A stretch of 64,000 bases of DNA, from positions 2,728,001-2,792,000 of the forward strand of contig CM018604.1 in assembly GCA_009192285.1 (NCBI GenBank), in the 5' to 3' direction. Positions 53,621 to 64,000 of this stretch are shown piece by piece. The position numbers and the translations under genes are program-made. The notes beneath the pieces are model-generated. The model was not told the origin of the DNA. It did not search any database and saw only the letters and a program-made list of their open reading frames with translations. This DNA comes from Morchella semilibera. Lineage: Eukaryota; Ascomycota; Pezizomycetes; Pezizales; Morchellaceae. Numbering within the stretch: the first letter of the stretch is position 1; each line of letters begins with the position of its first letter.

Positions 53621-55637
53621 CTACCTGGCGGCGCTCGAGGGAGCAGGCCTAGGTATAGTTGGTGTGCCTTTGGGTGTGGCTTTGGGAGCTCTGGGAACGT
53701 TACTAGCAGCTCTCCTCGCTGCTATCTCTGCCTGTGTCCATATCTTCCCCAGCAGGAAATCCGGGTCTCCAACACAGACGGCGTCGGGAAACTTCCTTTG
53801 GTATATAGGTTCAAGATGGTCAATACCACCCTGCTGCCTATCACGACGGATAACATACTCCTGTATGATCCTCTGAAAGCTCTCAAAGGTACGGGGCATA
53901 TTCACCTGGCGTCCAATACTGGTCACCCTAAAGTTGGGATCAAAGCTGGAGTCTTCTGCAGGAATGTCGAGGATGGAATAATCGGTCTCCTCAATGTGCG
54001 GAAACCTTTGGTGGCTGGGCGGAGACTCGTCACCATGTTCACCAAAACCAGCGCCTTCCCTGTGGAGTATTGCTAAGAGCCGTCGAGGTCTAGCAGTGGT
54101 GTCGGCCAACCACCCCTCAAGCTCTTCGCCGTCGGTAATCTGCACTACTGGTGGGTCGTTTGTCGGATATCACGGCTCCGCCTCTTGCACCTCGCCTTCG
54201 GCCAAGGCGCCTTCGGAACAGGGTTGTTGGATAGTATCGGTCGATGTCGGAAGTAGAATGATGGACTAGGAAGGAGCTCGGGTAATGGAGTGTAAGTGCT
54301 AGGAAGGATTGGGTAGTAGCTGGATAGAATTGGGGATATCGGAAATAGTACGGGTGGTACGGAGGTGTAGGAGTTTCTAGGGCATTCTATGGTATGAGTC
54401 AGCGGTGCGAGGGAATAGTTGTATATATAGTGTTCGTTCTTTCCTATGTTTCTGCCTCTCTAGGCAATGTCTTCTTTCTGTTAGCAATACACTACTTTGG
54501 CTTCGGCCCTCCTGTTCCTGCCTCGTCCCTGAACCTGAATCTGAAGCTGAACCTGCCTCGCCTCGGGTATCTCCTGAGCCGACCCTGTCCTCGCCCTCGT
54601 CCCTGGATCTACCCCGCTTAGCCCTTGACTCGACCCGCCCGGTTAGATCGGAGCACCTGGAAGAGAGGGTGGAGCATTCGCGAATGCTTCCCGGATGGTC
54701 ATGATAACTCTATCAGGCATGGTGTGCTTCATTATCACCTTGCACAGCCCACTAAACGACTCTCCATTCAACACTCCTATGAAACTGGGCTCGTTGAGCG
54801 GGTTGTCCCACGTGTAGTTCGGGGCAGTATTGGGGTCGTAGGGAGCGATGGCATCAGGGTCGACCACAGTAACCATCACAGTCACCCTTGATTGCTCTGG
54901 GGCTCATGCGATTGCTTCTGGCGCTTTGGGGGGGGCAAGTCTTCAGGGTCTTCAGGGTCATCAGGTGTGTCACAACCATTGTTCTCACGGAGCTCTCGCT
55001 GCCCTGTGATCTTTGAAGACCTTTCCTTATTTCCAACGTCGGCGATGACCCACTTGAGAGCTTCCTCGATTCTTCTCCGGTCAGCGGTGTTAGGTCCGGC
55101 CCAGACAGGCCTGTGCCCAGAAAGATATGGGGTTCTCATCATCCAGTTACAAAGGCCGTTGAAGGCGGCAGCTCTGGAGACGGTTTTATTTACCCAAGCT
55201 GTCGATATCATTTGCGCTTGTAATTCTTTCCGGAGGCAAATATAGACACTCCTCTGATTGGCTAGGCCCAGGGCCATCTTAGACTTTCCTGCCGGAGTTG
55301 TCATGTCGTCCGCGGATGCTCTCCTAGGGGTGGCGAGTACTATGCGGGCACTGGGTATTGCTACTGTTGCTTTCGCTGGTGTTGCTTTCGCTGCTGTTGC
55401 TGTCGCGGATGCTTTCCTAGGGGTGGCGAGTGCTGTGCGGGCAGTGGGTGTCGCTACCGCTGCTGCTTTCGGTGCTGTTGGTGTTGCTGGTGCTGACGAG
55501 GAGTTTGATGCCAGGGAGGAGGAATCCCTTACAGCAGGAGCGGGGCGCCGAGGTGGAGTCTTCCGTAGTCGTCTTACTGGTACCGGCCTTACTGGGCCTG
55601 CTGGGTCTTTTGCTCCTGTTACTGGGGCTAGACTCAC
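53621..55637 (-). pseudogene. Accessory gene of unknown function, split by a solo LTR
   Basis: The N-part (55637 to about 54890) is Pro/Ala/Thr-rich with runs encoded by GCT/GCC repeats (ATATAAKATPAKATVA type) and then a more globular region (NGLCNWMMRTPYLSGHRPVW). The next frame starts near 54890; whether an intron or a shift at a C8 run links them is unresolved. The frame then runs to the solo LTR (54168-54647). Removing the LTR and one TCCGA copy gives a perfect in-frame join (LPGAP into TNDPPVVQITDGEELEGWL) and the ORF continues to a stop at 53621. The C-part includes IIQEYVIRRDRQQGG and a basic, Pro-rich tail. No family is known to me. Confidence 0.55.
54168..54647. mobile_element. Solo LTR inside an ORF, TSD TCGGA
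   Basis: Starts TATCACGGCTCC on the plus strand; TCGGA is at 54163-54167 and 54648-54652. About 480 bp. The right end (GGTTAGA) departs from the family's GTGATA. Insertion interrupts the ORF at 53621-55637 without other damage to it. Confidence 0.85.
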
Positions 55638-56027
55638 TCCCGCGGTGTCGGAGTTGGAGCTATGTGCTACTAAATCTCAAGTGCTAGGGGAGATACCAGA
55701 TGTGTTACTGACCGGAGGGCTGTCGGGGAGGCGGCTGTCGGGGAGGCGAGCGGCATCTCTAGGAGCAATGGGCGCAACTATGGGTATTCTCTAGGGGCGC
55801 CGAGTTCAGGGCTGACTCTTTCGGAGGTTTGAGGGACTTCGTATGGATCAATGGGAGGCTTGTGGGAGCTCCCGGGAATGCTTTGGGAGGAAATGCTAAA
55901 CCTCTAGTAAAGATCAATGTAGTGAGTAATGAACGGATAACTTATGACTTTAGGAAGGCAAACCTCAATGCTTTTATACAGGTCCGGCCTATGCTTTGAA
56001 AGTCGAGGTATCTTGAAAATTGAAAGA

Positions 56028-56098
56028 AGAGTTGAAACCATGAGAGTTGAAACCATGAGAGTTGAAACCGTGAGAGTTAAAACCGTGAGAATTGAAGA
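56028..56098 (+). repeat. 15 bp tandem repeat, five units
   Basis: Units GTTGAAACCATGAGA, later GTTGAAACCGTGAGA and GTTAAAACCGTGAGA. Confidence 0.85.
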
Positions 56099-56719
56099 TA
56101 GAGCTGATAGTGTATATAGTAGTAGGGAAGGTGGGGAGAGGAACACCGGGTGGGTGAAGGCATTCTTATATGCTGAGTGTCACCCAAAACTCAACGGGGA
56201 GTCATCAGTGCTCTCAGAGCTTCCGCACTGACCCAATATGCCTTGTTCCAACATTATCAATATATGACGTTGGTCGGGCGGACTCATGCTATTGGTGTTG
56301 CTGTTGGTGATTGCTTACGGCTGCAATATTGGAGGTCAGTGACTACTAGTCGATAGATTTAGTCGAAAGATTTAGTCTATAGATTTGGTAGATAGACCCT
56401 ACATTTGGATATAGTCGGGAAGAGCAGCTGCGAATGCTCAGAGGAAAGTCACCAATGCTTGCAGAGAGAGAAAAAAGACCCGCGAATTTTTGGAGTGAAA
56501 CGAGAGAGGTGGGGTGGGTGGTTAGGAGGTTTGGTTGAAGTAGTATGTTGGAGTTGTTGATAGATGATGTGAGGGAGGTGGTTGGTTGAACAAACAGAAG
56601 ATTACTAATCATGCATATTTTGGCGGGGACCTTTGGCGGGTCTAATTTCCAAACAGTCGTCAGGGATTAACTTACCTAGAGAGTAGGGATTAGATTGCCT
56701 AGAGAGTAGTCGCGAATGC

Positions 56720-57273
56720 TCATGAAGTCGACTTGCCCTTTCTGCCCGAAACGCTACAGCTCTTCAGCGAATTTTGATAAGCATCTTCGTGCTACGCATC
56801 CTTTCGAGGCCGATGGTGGTTCGGCAATCAATCACAGCTCCTCGAAGAGTATAACAATACCCCTGAGAACACGAATGATACCCCTGTGGGCTCTATAGAT
56901 GGCGACCTCGCCTCCTCCGACTATCACAATTCAGATATCGAGTCAGAGTCCTACTTCAACGACGAAACAGACGACTCGGACGGGGAGACGCGTGTGGCAA
57001 GAACCACTATTTACGAAGGCGCTGGAGAGCGCTTGTTTGCCTCGGAGGACTATGGGGAAACCTCAGAGAGCCTTCTTAGGGACCCATGGCGCCCTTTTAA
57101 CTCTGCATACGAATTTAGAATGGCACGTTACTTCATACTATCGAAAGCGTCACAGGGCAACATTGACAGCTTCTTCCTCCACACCCAGGATGGCAACCGC
57201 GAAAGCTCCCACAGGAATGGCAGGGGGTTTATACGGAAGATGCAGGAGATGAATGATTGCCTGGGAAAATCAA
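56720..57273 (+). pseudogene. N-terminal fragment of a C2H2 / Plavaka-like transposase gene
   Basis: A C2H2 finger (CPFCPKRYSSSANFDKHLRATH pattern C-x2-C-x12-H-x4-H) opens the frame at 56716. A frame change near 56820-56850 leads into an acidic stretch, then DPWRPFNSAYEFRMARYFIL with a helical follow-on. That order, zinc finger then acidic linker then a W-P-F motif with helices, is typical of the N-terminus of Plavaka-type fungal transposases. The gene is cut at 57274 by an LTR element. The rest is not in the window. Confidence 0.5.
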
Positions 57274-57751
57274 TATCACGGCGTGGAGCGTATTGAGTAA
57301 CGTTGCAGGAAGAAAGATTAGTCAGGGTTTTCTATTAGGTTCTAAGGGTTTCTGTGGCAGGGATTTTATGAGTCAACGAAGGGTATGGATTGGTAATGGA
57401 TAGGATTTCCTTAATGTTCTACGGGGTTCTATGGTATGAGTCAGCGAAGGGGAGTTAGGACTATATATAGGGAGTTTCCTCCCTCGCTTGTAGAGTTTCT
57501 CTTTCTTTCCTTTCTTCTTCACGCAACCTTCCTGTCCCTTTAGTCAATACTGTACTCGGGTCTCGTTAAGAACCCCCTTTGGGGATCTCGCTCTACCGTC
57601 ATAGTCCCCGTGATCTTCATCACCTCGTGTCCTCGCTCTTGGTTATTCCAGGACCCCCTGCCTCGCTCGCCTCGCCTCGCTTCGCTCTGCTTCCCTGCCT
57701 CGGTTTTGTACCTTGGCTCCTCAGACTACGTCCTCGCATCGCTCCGTGATA
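57274..57751 (+). repeat. 5' LTR of a Ty3/Gypsy element (TATCACGG family)
   Basis: Starts TATCACGGCGTGGAGCG and ends CGCTCCGTGATA. Carries the usual GGTTTCTATGGTATGAGTC text and a CT-rich transcript-start-like tract near 57480-57530. Same family as the solo LTR at 51155-51582. Confidence 0.85.
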
Positions 57752-57824
57752 CTAAGGTTGCGTCTCCAACGCCAACCTACACAACAACCCTCGCCTAGAA
57801 CCCCTCCATGGAAATTCTGTTACC

Positions 57825-59267
57825 ATGTCGCAAGAAGCTCATATGACGGACCCGGAAGGAATTAAATATCAGCAACTAGTAGCAGACATGGATAGTTTCG
57901 TTACCAGTTATCCCAATGTCCCTCCAGGAGCCACCGACGAAGCCAAGAAAATGCATAAGTTAATGCATGATGCAACCCACGCCGTCCACACTCTCCTGTC
58001 TGAACTCGATGACGTTACCGAAGAGGCCAAAGAAGCAACTAAGCAATGGCAAACGAGAGTGTCGGAACAAGGAAGGGAGAATCAAGACCTGGAGAAACAG
58101 GTAGCTAGCCTTAAAGGGGAAGTCACTCGTCTCCAAGCCGAAGTTACCCAAGCAAACCATGCAACCCAAGAAGCCGAAGCCGCCCTGGCAGCCCAAATTG
58201 CTCTTCCCCATCCTCCAGTTGAACCTATTGTACCACCACCACCACCTCCAAGGCGACCTAACCGTTTCTTGCAAGGCTTCGCCCCCGCCCCCGAACCTCG
58301 TATGGAAAAATCAGAGAAACCTCCCGACCCGGAGAAATACCGTGGAAACAGGAAGGGACTCCCACAGTTCCAAAACATGCTGAAACTCAAGCTCTTGGGC
58401 AATGCCGACCGGTACCCCACCCTCCAAAATCAATTAACCTATGCTATTTCTCGCTTGGAAGGCCCTGCCGCCGACCAATTTATGCCATACATCACCACTA
58501 CCGGGATCAACCTTCCCTCCATGGAAAGGTTTTTTGAAATTCTAAACACAGCATTCGGGGACCCAGACCAGGTAGGTACTGCCCGTCGCGCCCTCAGAAA
58601 AATTAGGCAACTCAACCGTCCTTTCTCGGAATACTTCGCCAAATTCCAACGCTACGCTGCAGAGGCTGGTATGGGAGAAACTGCCAATGTGGAAGCTCTC
58701 ATGGAAGGTCTGAGCGAGGAACTCACCAAACCCATGGTTCATGAGGAGACTCCCGCTACAGTTATCGAACTCGCCATCATCCTCCAACGCTTGGACAACA
58801 AGCAGCAGATACTCACTGCTCGCTACTGCCCTCGCTACCAGGCCCCCGCACCCCAAGCTCGCCCCGCACCTCGCTACGTTGCTCCCGCTTCCCCCGCACC
58901 CCGTTACCAGGCCCCAGCTGCCCCCGCCCCTCGGTACCTGGCTCCACCTCCTCCGGCCCCTCGCTACCAAGCCCCCGCTTGCCCCAACCCTCCGACTGCC
59001 CATCCATCTCATACGCCAGGAGGAGTGGCCCCTATGGATTTGTCGATTGGTCGTAGCCGCCCGGACCCTCAAGAGAGAGAGGCCCGTCGCGTGGAAAATA
59101 GATGTTTTTATTGTGGTCAGGGGGGGCGTTTGGTTGAGAGGTGCCCGCAGGCGCCGGCCCCTAGGAACCCAGCCCCCAGGATGCGGGGAGCTAGGATAGA
59201 AGTTAAAGAAGAAGAAGAAGAGAAGGCCTCCGGCGATGAGGCGTTAAAAGATTTTACCCTGGACTGA
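57825..59267 (+). CDS. gag: Gag of Ty3/Gypsy element A, with zinc knuckle
   Basis: 480 residues, starting MSQEAHMTDPEG 73 bp after the LTR. It has a coiled coil (residues about 60-125), then a Pro-run (PPPPPPRRP) and the retrotransposon gag core at about 165-330 with YFAKFQRYAAEAGMG. A Pro/Ala/Tyr repeat (RYQAPA units) follows. A knuckle CFYCGQGGRLVERC is near residue 430; its His is replaced by Arg, so it is defective or divergent. The acidic tail KEEEEEKASGDEA ends the protein. It forms the particle and binds RNA. The frame is unbroken. Confidence 0.9.
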   Translation: MSQEAHMTDPEGIKYQQLVADMDSFVTSYPNVPPGATDEAKKMHKLMHDATHAVHTLLSELDDVTEEAKEATKQWQTRVSEQGRENQDLEKQVASLKGEVTRLQAEVTQANHATQEAEAALAAQIALPHPPVEPIVPPPPPPRRPNRFLQGFAPAPEPRMEKSEKPPDPEKYRGNRKGLPQFQNMLKLKLLGNADRYPTLQNQLTYAISRLEGPAADQFMPYITTTGINLPSMERFFEILNTAFGDPDQVGTARRALRKIRQLNRPFSEYFAKFQRYAAEAGMGETANVEALMEGLSEELTKPMVHEETPATVIELAIILQRLDNKQQILTARYCPRYQAPAPQARPAPRYVAPASPAPRYQAPAAPAPRYLAPPPPAPRYQAPACPNPPTAHPSHTPGGVAPMDLSIGRSRPDPQEREARRVENRCFYCGQGGRLVERCPQAPAPRNPAPRMRGARIEVKEEEEEKASGDEALKDFTLD

Positions 59268-59341
59268 GTGGCTCACTCCAAGGGTGATTTAAGGATTGGT
59301 TTAAACTTGCGCTTTCTGGATTTTCGGTTTCGGAAAAGGAT

Positions 59342-59656
59342 ATGGATGGGAATCAACTAGTTGTAACGTGTTCAATTTCTCAAAATAAAGATTCTTCTAT
59401 CCCATCATATGCCCTCATTGATACTGGCGCCTCAGGATACGTTTTCATAGACCAAGACTTCGTATGCCACCACAACCTTACTACCATTCCCCTCCAAGTT
59501 CCTCGCCATATAGATGTAATAGATGGCAGACCTATTGAATCAGGAAAGGTCACACACAAAGTTATTCTCAGCCTCGACATTAATGGCCATCGAGAGGAGG
59601 CCCCCTTTTTTGTAACACAACTTGAACATTACCCCATTGTTATGGGACTCCCTCTC
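59342..59656 (+). pseudogene. pol: Pol start (protease) of element A, cut by element B
   Basis: Begins MDGNQLVVTCSISQNK; aspartic protease motif LIDTGASGYVFIDQDFV and a conserved YPIVMG near its end. Immediately after GLP the sequence turns into the LTR of an element in opposite orientation, so RT, RNase H and integrase of A are not in this window. The open frame runs on into that LTR to 59704. Confidence 0.85.
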
Positions 59657-59960
59657 AAGGAGGGGGTGGCAGTGCAGCCTTGTCCCACAGGGCACGAGTG
59701 GTGACAACGATACGACCCAAGTATAAGGGAGGTATGCAGAAGAAATCGAACGGGCAGCGATAGTCACTAAAGAATTAGAGACTATAAAGTATATTGAATA
59801 CTAGTTACAGAAGATGTTGCGTAAAGAGAAAAGAAGAAAGAAAGAAAATACAGAAGTCGGCACCATTGCCTCCCTTATAGACCCAGTATTCCGGAGCCAA
59901 GCCTGACTCATATCCTCGCGTAACCCTAACTATGACTCACATTCCTGCGTAACGGAAACC
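59657..59960 (-). repeat. 3' LTR of element B (approximate limits)
   Basis: Shares phrases with the degenerate solo LTR at 47259-47690 and ends near the pol stop codon. The left limit is where the protease frame of element A breaks off; the right limit is uncertain by tens of bases. Confidence 0.65.
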
Positions 59961-59968
59961 CATAGAAT

Positions 59969-62900
59969 CTAATCTGACTCATCTCCACCTCCGAGCTTAC
60001 AATAATCCCATCCCCGCCAATCATTCCAGCCCTCCGAACCTAGCGTATCCATGAAAGTAGCCCCTCCCTTCAAGCGCGAGCTCCTGCGAGCCTTGATTTC
60101 CCCAGGTCCTGGTTTAGCAGGGTAGCGTACATGAAACTTATCAACGGCGGCAGTCTGTTGATGATAATCGGCAGGTTCCCACGTAGGATCAGCATACCCT
60201 GTCCATTTCACATAATACTGAAGTCCCTTCTTTCCATGGTGCCTCGAATCCAAAACTTCTTCGACCTCATATTCCTCCTCCTGATCAACAATAATAGGTG
60301 GAGGTGGTGGTTGTCTTTGTTCCTGCACGGGGTCGACGGCGGCGAGATCCAACAGGGAAACATGAAAGACGGGATGCATCTTCATCGAGCCAGGTAGATT
60401 TAATCGGTAAACATAGGGCGAGACGATTTCTTGAACGGGGAAAGGTTCCAGTCTTTTCCAATCGAGCTTCCTAGAATTCCGCGAAGTTCGAATATTTTTT
60501 GCTGAAACAAACACCATATCGCCAATTTCATAACGTGGGGCGGGGGTACGCTTCATGTTGACTGACTTCTCTTGTTGATCTTGAGCGGTCCTAAGTTGAG
60601 TCCGTAGGTGGTCGTGTAATTCCTTCATCTTACCTGCAAAATCATAGGCATCGAGGCTCGGTGAAGTTTTCTCCAATTTCCAGAGGTCTATTGTAAATCG
60701 AGGATGGTAGCCATAGTTGGCAAAAAACGGGGTGGCTTTGGTAGAGGCCGACACCTGATTATTTGCTGCAAATTCCGCCATCGGTAACCACTTAACCCAG
60801 TCGTCCTGTTGATATGACACATACCCTCGGAGGTATTGCTCCATTACCGCATTCAATCTCTCTGTTTGACCATCTGTTTCCGGGTGAAAGGCTGTTGACA
60901 TTCTGGCTTCAATTTTCAATTGCTTACAGAGGAATTTCCAGAACTTCGCAGTAAATTGAGTTCCTCTGTCGGACGTAATATGTGTAGGCAGGCCATGCAG
61001 TTTCCAAACCTGTTGCAAATATAGGTTGGCTAAATCTTCCGCATTGACCGTAGTATTGCAGGGCAGAAGGTGGCGCATCTTCGTTAACCGATCCACAACC
61101 ACCAGTATGGCATCGTACCCTTCACTCTCCGGTAGACCCGTAACAAAGTCCATAGAGATCTCTCTCCAGGGTTGTTCTGGTATGGGTAGCGGTCGAAGTA
61201 CTCCAAACTTCCCATGTGTCGTTGGCTTACTTCGCTGGCAAATATGGCAGTTCCGAATATATTGACCAATATAGTCACGCATATTTGGCCAATAGTAATC
61301 TCTACTAACCAATTTGAAAGTTTTCTCTCTACCGGGATGTCCTGCTGAGGGGGCATCATGATATTGCTTTAGAATTTCCAACTTTAGTGGCGCGTGGTTG
61401 GGGACATATATGCTTTCGCGATAAAGAAGGCGGCCATCTACTTCGGTACACTCTGCCAGGGATATTTCTTTACAATGTTTCGTATCCGTCTGTCATAGGT
61501 CCAAAATCTTTTGGGGGAATGGGTCAGCTTGATATCCCTCATCAAATAATTTCTGTAGGAGGGCGTTCTTTTCAGCGGGTTCATTTGTCAAAGAACCCGC
61601 CAACAAACTTAGCTTAGGATCCAAATTTTCCCTCTTCAGAACCGTCTGACTCTGATGTAGTAACCTTTCATCCCCTTCCCCAGGGAGATCTCCTGATCTC
61701 CTAGTTAATGCATCCGGTTTTCCACCTTGTTTCCCTGGCCTGTATTTGATAACAAAATCGAAGCGTGATAAATATTCAGCCCATCGCACTTGCCTTCTAT
61801 TAAGTTGCTTGATCGACATAAAATATTCAAGGTTTTTGTGATCGGAAATAACCTCAATCGGGTGTTTAGCCCCTTCCAACTCGGGTCTTCATTCCTCGAA
61901 GCACCTGATTATCGCCAATAACTCCTTATCGTAGATTTCGTAATTACACTCCGCAGTTGTATGCTCTTTGGAGAAGAATGCAACGGGGTGTAGCTTTCCT
62001 TGTTCATCGTATTGGGAGAGTATGCCGCCGGCGACATAGTCCGATGCATCCGTTTCCACTATAATTGGTTTTTCGGGGTCGAAATGAATTAGGATAGGAG
62101 CGGTGGTAAAGGCTTCCTTCAGGGATTGAAAGGCGGCTTCTGCTTCCGAGGTCCACACAAAGGAAATATTCTTCTTTGTCAATTTGGTAAGGGGAGAAGC
62201 CAACTTAGAAAAACCAGAAATAAAACGACGATAAAAATACGCAAACCCTAGGAAGGCTTGCACATCCTTAACTGACTTGGGAGTAGTCCATTCTTGTACC
62301 GCCGATACCTTGTGAGGATCCATGCGGATGCCATTAGGTTCGATAATTAGTCCAAGGTAGGTAGTGCTTTGCGTATGAAACTCGCACTTTTCCGGTTTGA
62401 GCAGGATCCCATTCTTCTGTAAAACTCCCAATATAGTTTCGACATGTTGCTCATGTTCTTCGAGAGAATCGCTATAAATAAAAATATCATCCAAATACGC
62501 TGTGCAGAATTAGTCCAGATGTCCGATGAGGCAATCATTGATAAAATGTTGAAAGGTAGCGGGGGGCATTAGTCAGACCAAACGGCATAACTGCGTATTC
62601 AAAATGGCCATAGCGGGTCCTAAATGCCGTCTTCCATTCCTCTCCCTCGGCCATGCGGATTTGATTATACCCTTGTCTCAGGTCCAGCTTAGTATACCAC
62701 TTGGCTTTTGAAAGACGGTCCAGAGTTTCTCGTATTAGGGGCAATGAGTATCGATTCTTCACCGTCAACTCATTCAGTCCTCGATAGTCCACACAGAGGC
62801 GCAGGGATCCATCAGCTTTCTTAACAAATAAAACCGGAGCCCAAGCCGGGGACGAGCTGGAGCGGATGAAACCCTTAGAAAGGTTCTCCTGAATATAATC

Positions 62901-63610
62901 CCTAAGTGCGAGCAGCTCGTCCCTGGACATACTATAGAGGGGGCCGAACGGTGGTTCCTTCCCTTCTTTCAGGGGTATCTTATGGTCATAGGGGCGTCGG
63001 GGAGGTAGATCCTGGGCAAAAGCTTCGTCGAACATATTTAACCGGTTATGATAACATTTGGGGATCCTTTGTTTCCATTCATTCTTTGGGATAACCTGGA
63101 GAGCTTTTTCGATTTCGTAAAGATTTATGCTACAAATTTGTAGCTGTTTGCGACGAGCAAGGCGACTAAAGGGTACGGGGCGTATCATATAGGTCGGGGG
63201 TTTAATGCCTGGAATAATATCGGCGTTTCTGATAACATTACAGTTCTTTTTACAGAACTCCGAATCGAAAGCTACCATATTGTCTTTAAATTTCAGAGTG
63301 GCATCATGATGTTGTAGCCAAGGAATACCAAGAACCAGGGGGTACTGTCCTAATTTGGTAACGAAGAAAGAAATTTGTTCTTGATGGGAGCCAATAAGTA
63401 GAGGAACGCGGCAAATCGAGGTAATTTGGCCAGACGCTATAGGCCTTCCGTCAATAACTTCGAGCACACGAGGAATTTTAAGAGGAAGTTGAGGGAGTTG
63501 GTAATGGCGCGCAAAGTCTTCATCAATAAATGTGAATCCCGAGGCTCCAGTATCAATCATAGCATAAGTGGGAATAGAGTTCTTATTGTGAGCAATATTG
63601 CAAGCTACAA
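59969..63610 (-). pseudogene. pol: Pol of element B, several inactivating changes
   Basis: Protease ([16 protein letters not shown]) near 63540, RT with [20 protein letters not shown] and [10 protein letters not shown], RNase H ([11 protein letters not shown]), integrase with HHCC zinc region (61381 down), core motifs MDFVTGLPESEG, TSDRGTQFTAKFW and HPETDGQTERLN, and a C-terminal chromodomain (EVEEVLDSRHHGKKG). Breaks: an extra C in a C6 run near 62565, a TAA near 62512, a TGA near 61887 where relatives have Trp, and a TGA near 61494 where a relative has Arg. Compared with the intact pol at 28934 the domain order is the same. Confidence 0.9.
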
Positions 63611-63699
63611 CTAAGTGGTCTCCATTTAACTCCTCCTCTGCCGTAACCGAAACAGAAAAATCCGAAATAGAAAACGCAGATAAAGAAAAATCCTTTGAA

Positions 63700-64000
63700 G
63701 GTCCCTGGCGAGGGCCATAATACTGACCAGGGACTACTGAAAACCCGAGACACCAGAAGAAGAAATAACATCCGCGGAAGAAGAGGAAGAAAAAGAAGAC
63801 GAAGAAACAGAGAACTCAATAGGAGCAGCCGGAGGGGCAGATAAAGCAGCGCCTCTCATAGCCGGAGGAGGGCCACGAGGGCGGTTACCTTGGGGGCAGT
63901 TGGCAAATACATGATCGGGGGCGGCGCAGTAGGCACAGCGGCCATTCTCCATTCTCCATTTCTTTTCCGCAGCAGTGGTCTGTCGTCGGCCGTGGGCAAA
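63700..64000 (-). CDS. gag: 3' end of gag of element B, with zinc knuckle, partial
   Basis: The frame enters from beyond the right edge and stops near 63734. It shows a normal CCHC knuckle, [15 protein letters not shown], then a Pro/Ala-rich and Ser-rich tail with a low-complexity [12 protein letters not shown] segment. Start and capsid core are outside the window. Confidence 0.75.

Larger units (their letters stand above)
59657..64000 (-). mobile_element. Element B: Ty3/Gypsy chromovirus, incomplete in window
   Basis: Minus-strand element inserted in element A. It holds the 3' LTR, pol with chromodomain and the 3' end of gag; the 5' LTR lies beyond the right edge. Several stops and one frame change show it is dead. 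Confidence 0.85.

Noticed and set aside
55258-55794. Plus-strand 178-codon ORF rich in Ala/Val
   Set aside because: Antisense shadow of the Ala/Pro repeat region in the minus-strand gene at 53621-55637.

Overview
The window looks like draft nuclear sequence from a filamentous ascomycete. Short GT-AG introns (about 40-110 bp), Ty3/Gypsy chromoviruses, pogo-type transposons and ascomycete housekeeping genes all point that way. The dispersed ACATGTA motifs and the heavy retroelement load make a truffle-like member of the Pezizomycetes my best guess, but that is inference. One ambiguous base (15763) and several homopolymer-type frame breaks show the assembly is imperfect.

Housekeeping genes sit in two blocks, all on the minus strand. 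Block 1 (2.7-9.1 kb) holds a coiled-coil protein of the kind annotated as She3-like in ascomycetes, an eight-exon symplekin/PTA1 gene for mRNA 3' end processing, and COA3 for cytochrome oxidase assembly. Block 2 (40.8-45.7 kb) is TRS130/TRAPPC10, a Golgi trafficking gene, with two frame discrepancies. A small unidentified two-exon gene lies at 36.7-37.2 kb.

From about 9.4 to 24.5 kb there is a CGCG-rich block that looks like a large, poorly described mobile element. It encodes a protein with an EAPK-repeat N-terminus, a RecQ-like helicase with a DEAH box and a zinc motif, a small conserved minus-strand ORF, and a DUF6589-like protein. About 4.2 kb of this block is present twice, joined by a single N. 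The second copy contains a stretch of almost 3 kb that is insertion-rich and looks uncorrected. The two copies also differ by a clean MITE insertion, so they may be two haplotypes placed end to end.

From 27.8 to 35.5 kb a pogo/CENP-B-type transposase gene is split by a complete, very young chromovirus (28342-34183, TSD TAAGA, near-identical 572 bp LTRs). From 37.6 to 39.2 kb lies an apparently intact two-exon integrase-core (DD35E) transposase gene. From 46 to 64 kb is a repeat graveyard: solo LTRs nested in one another, MITEs, foldback elements, a tRNA-like SINE, decayed gag-pol, two accessory host genes hit by LTRs, a Plavaka-like transposase fragment, and two nested Ty3/Gypsy elements. The last of these runs off the right edge.
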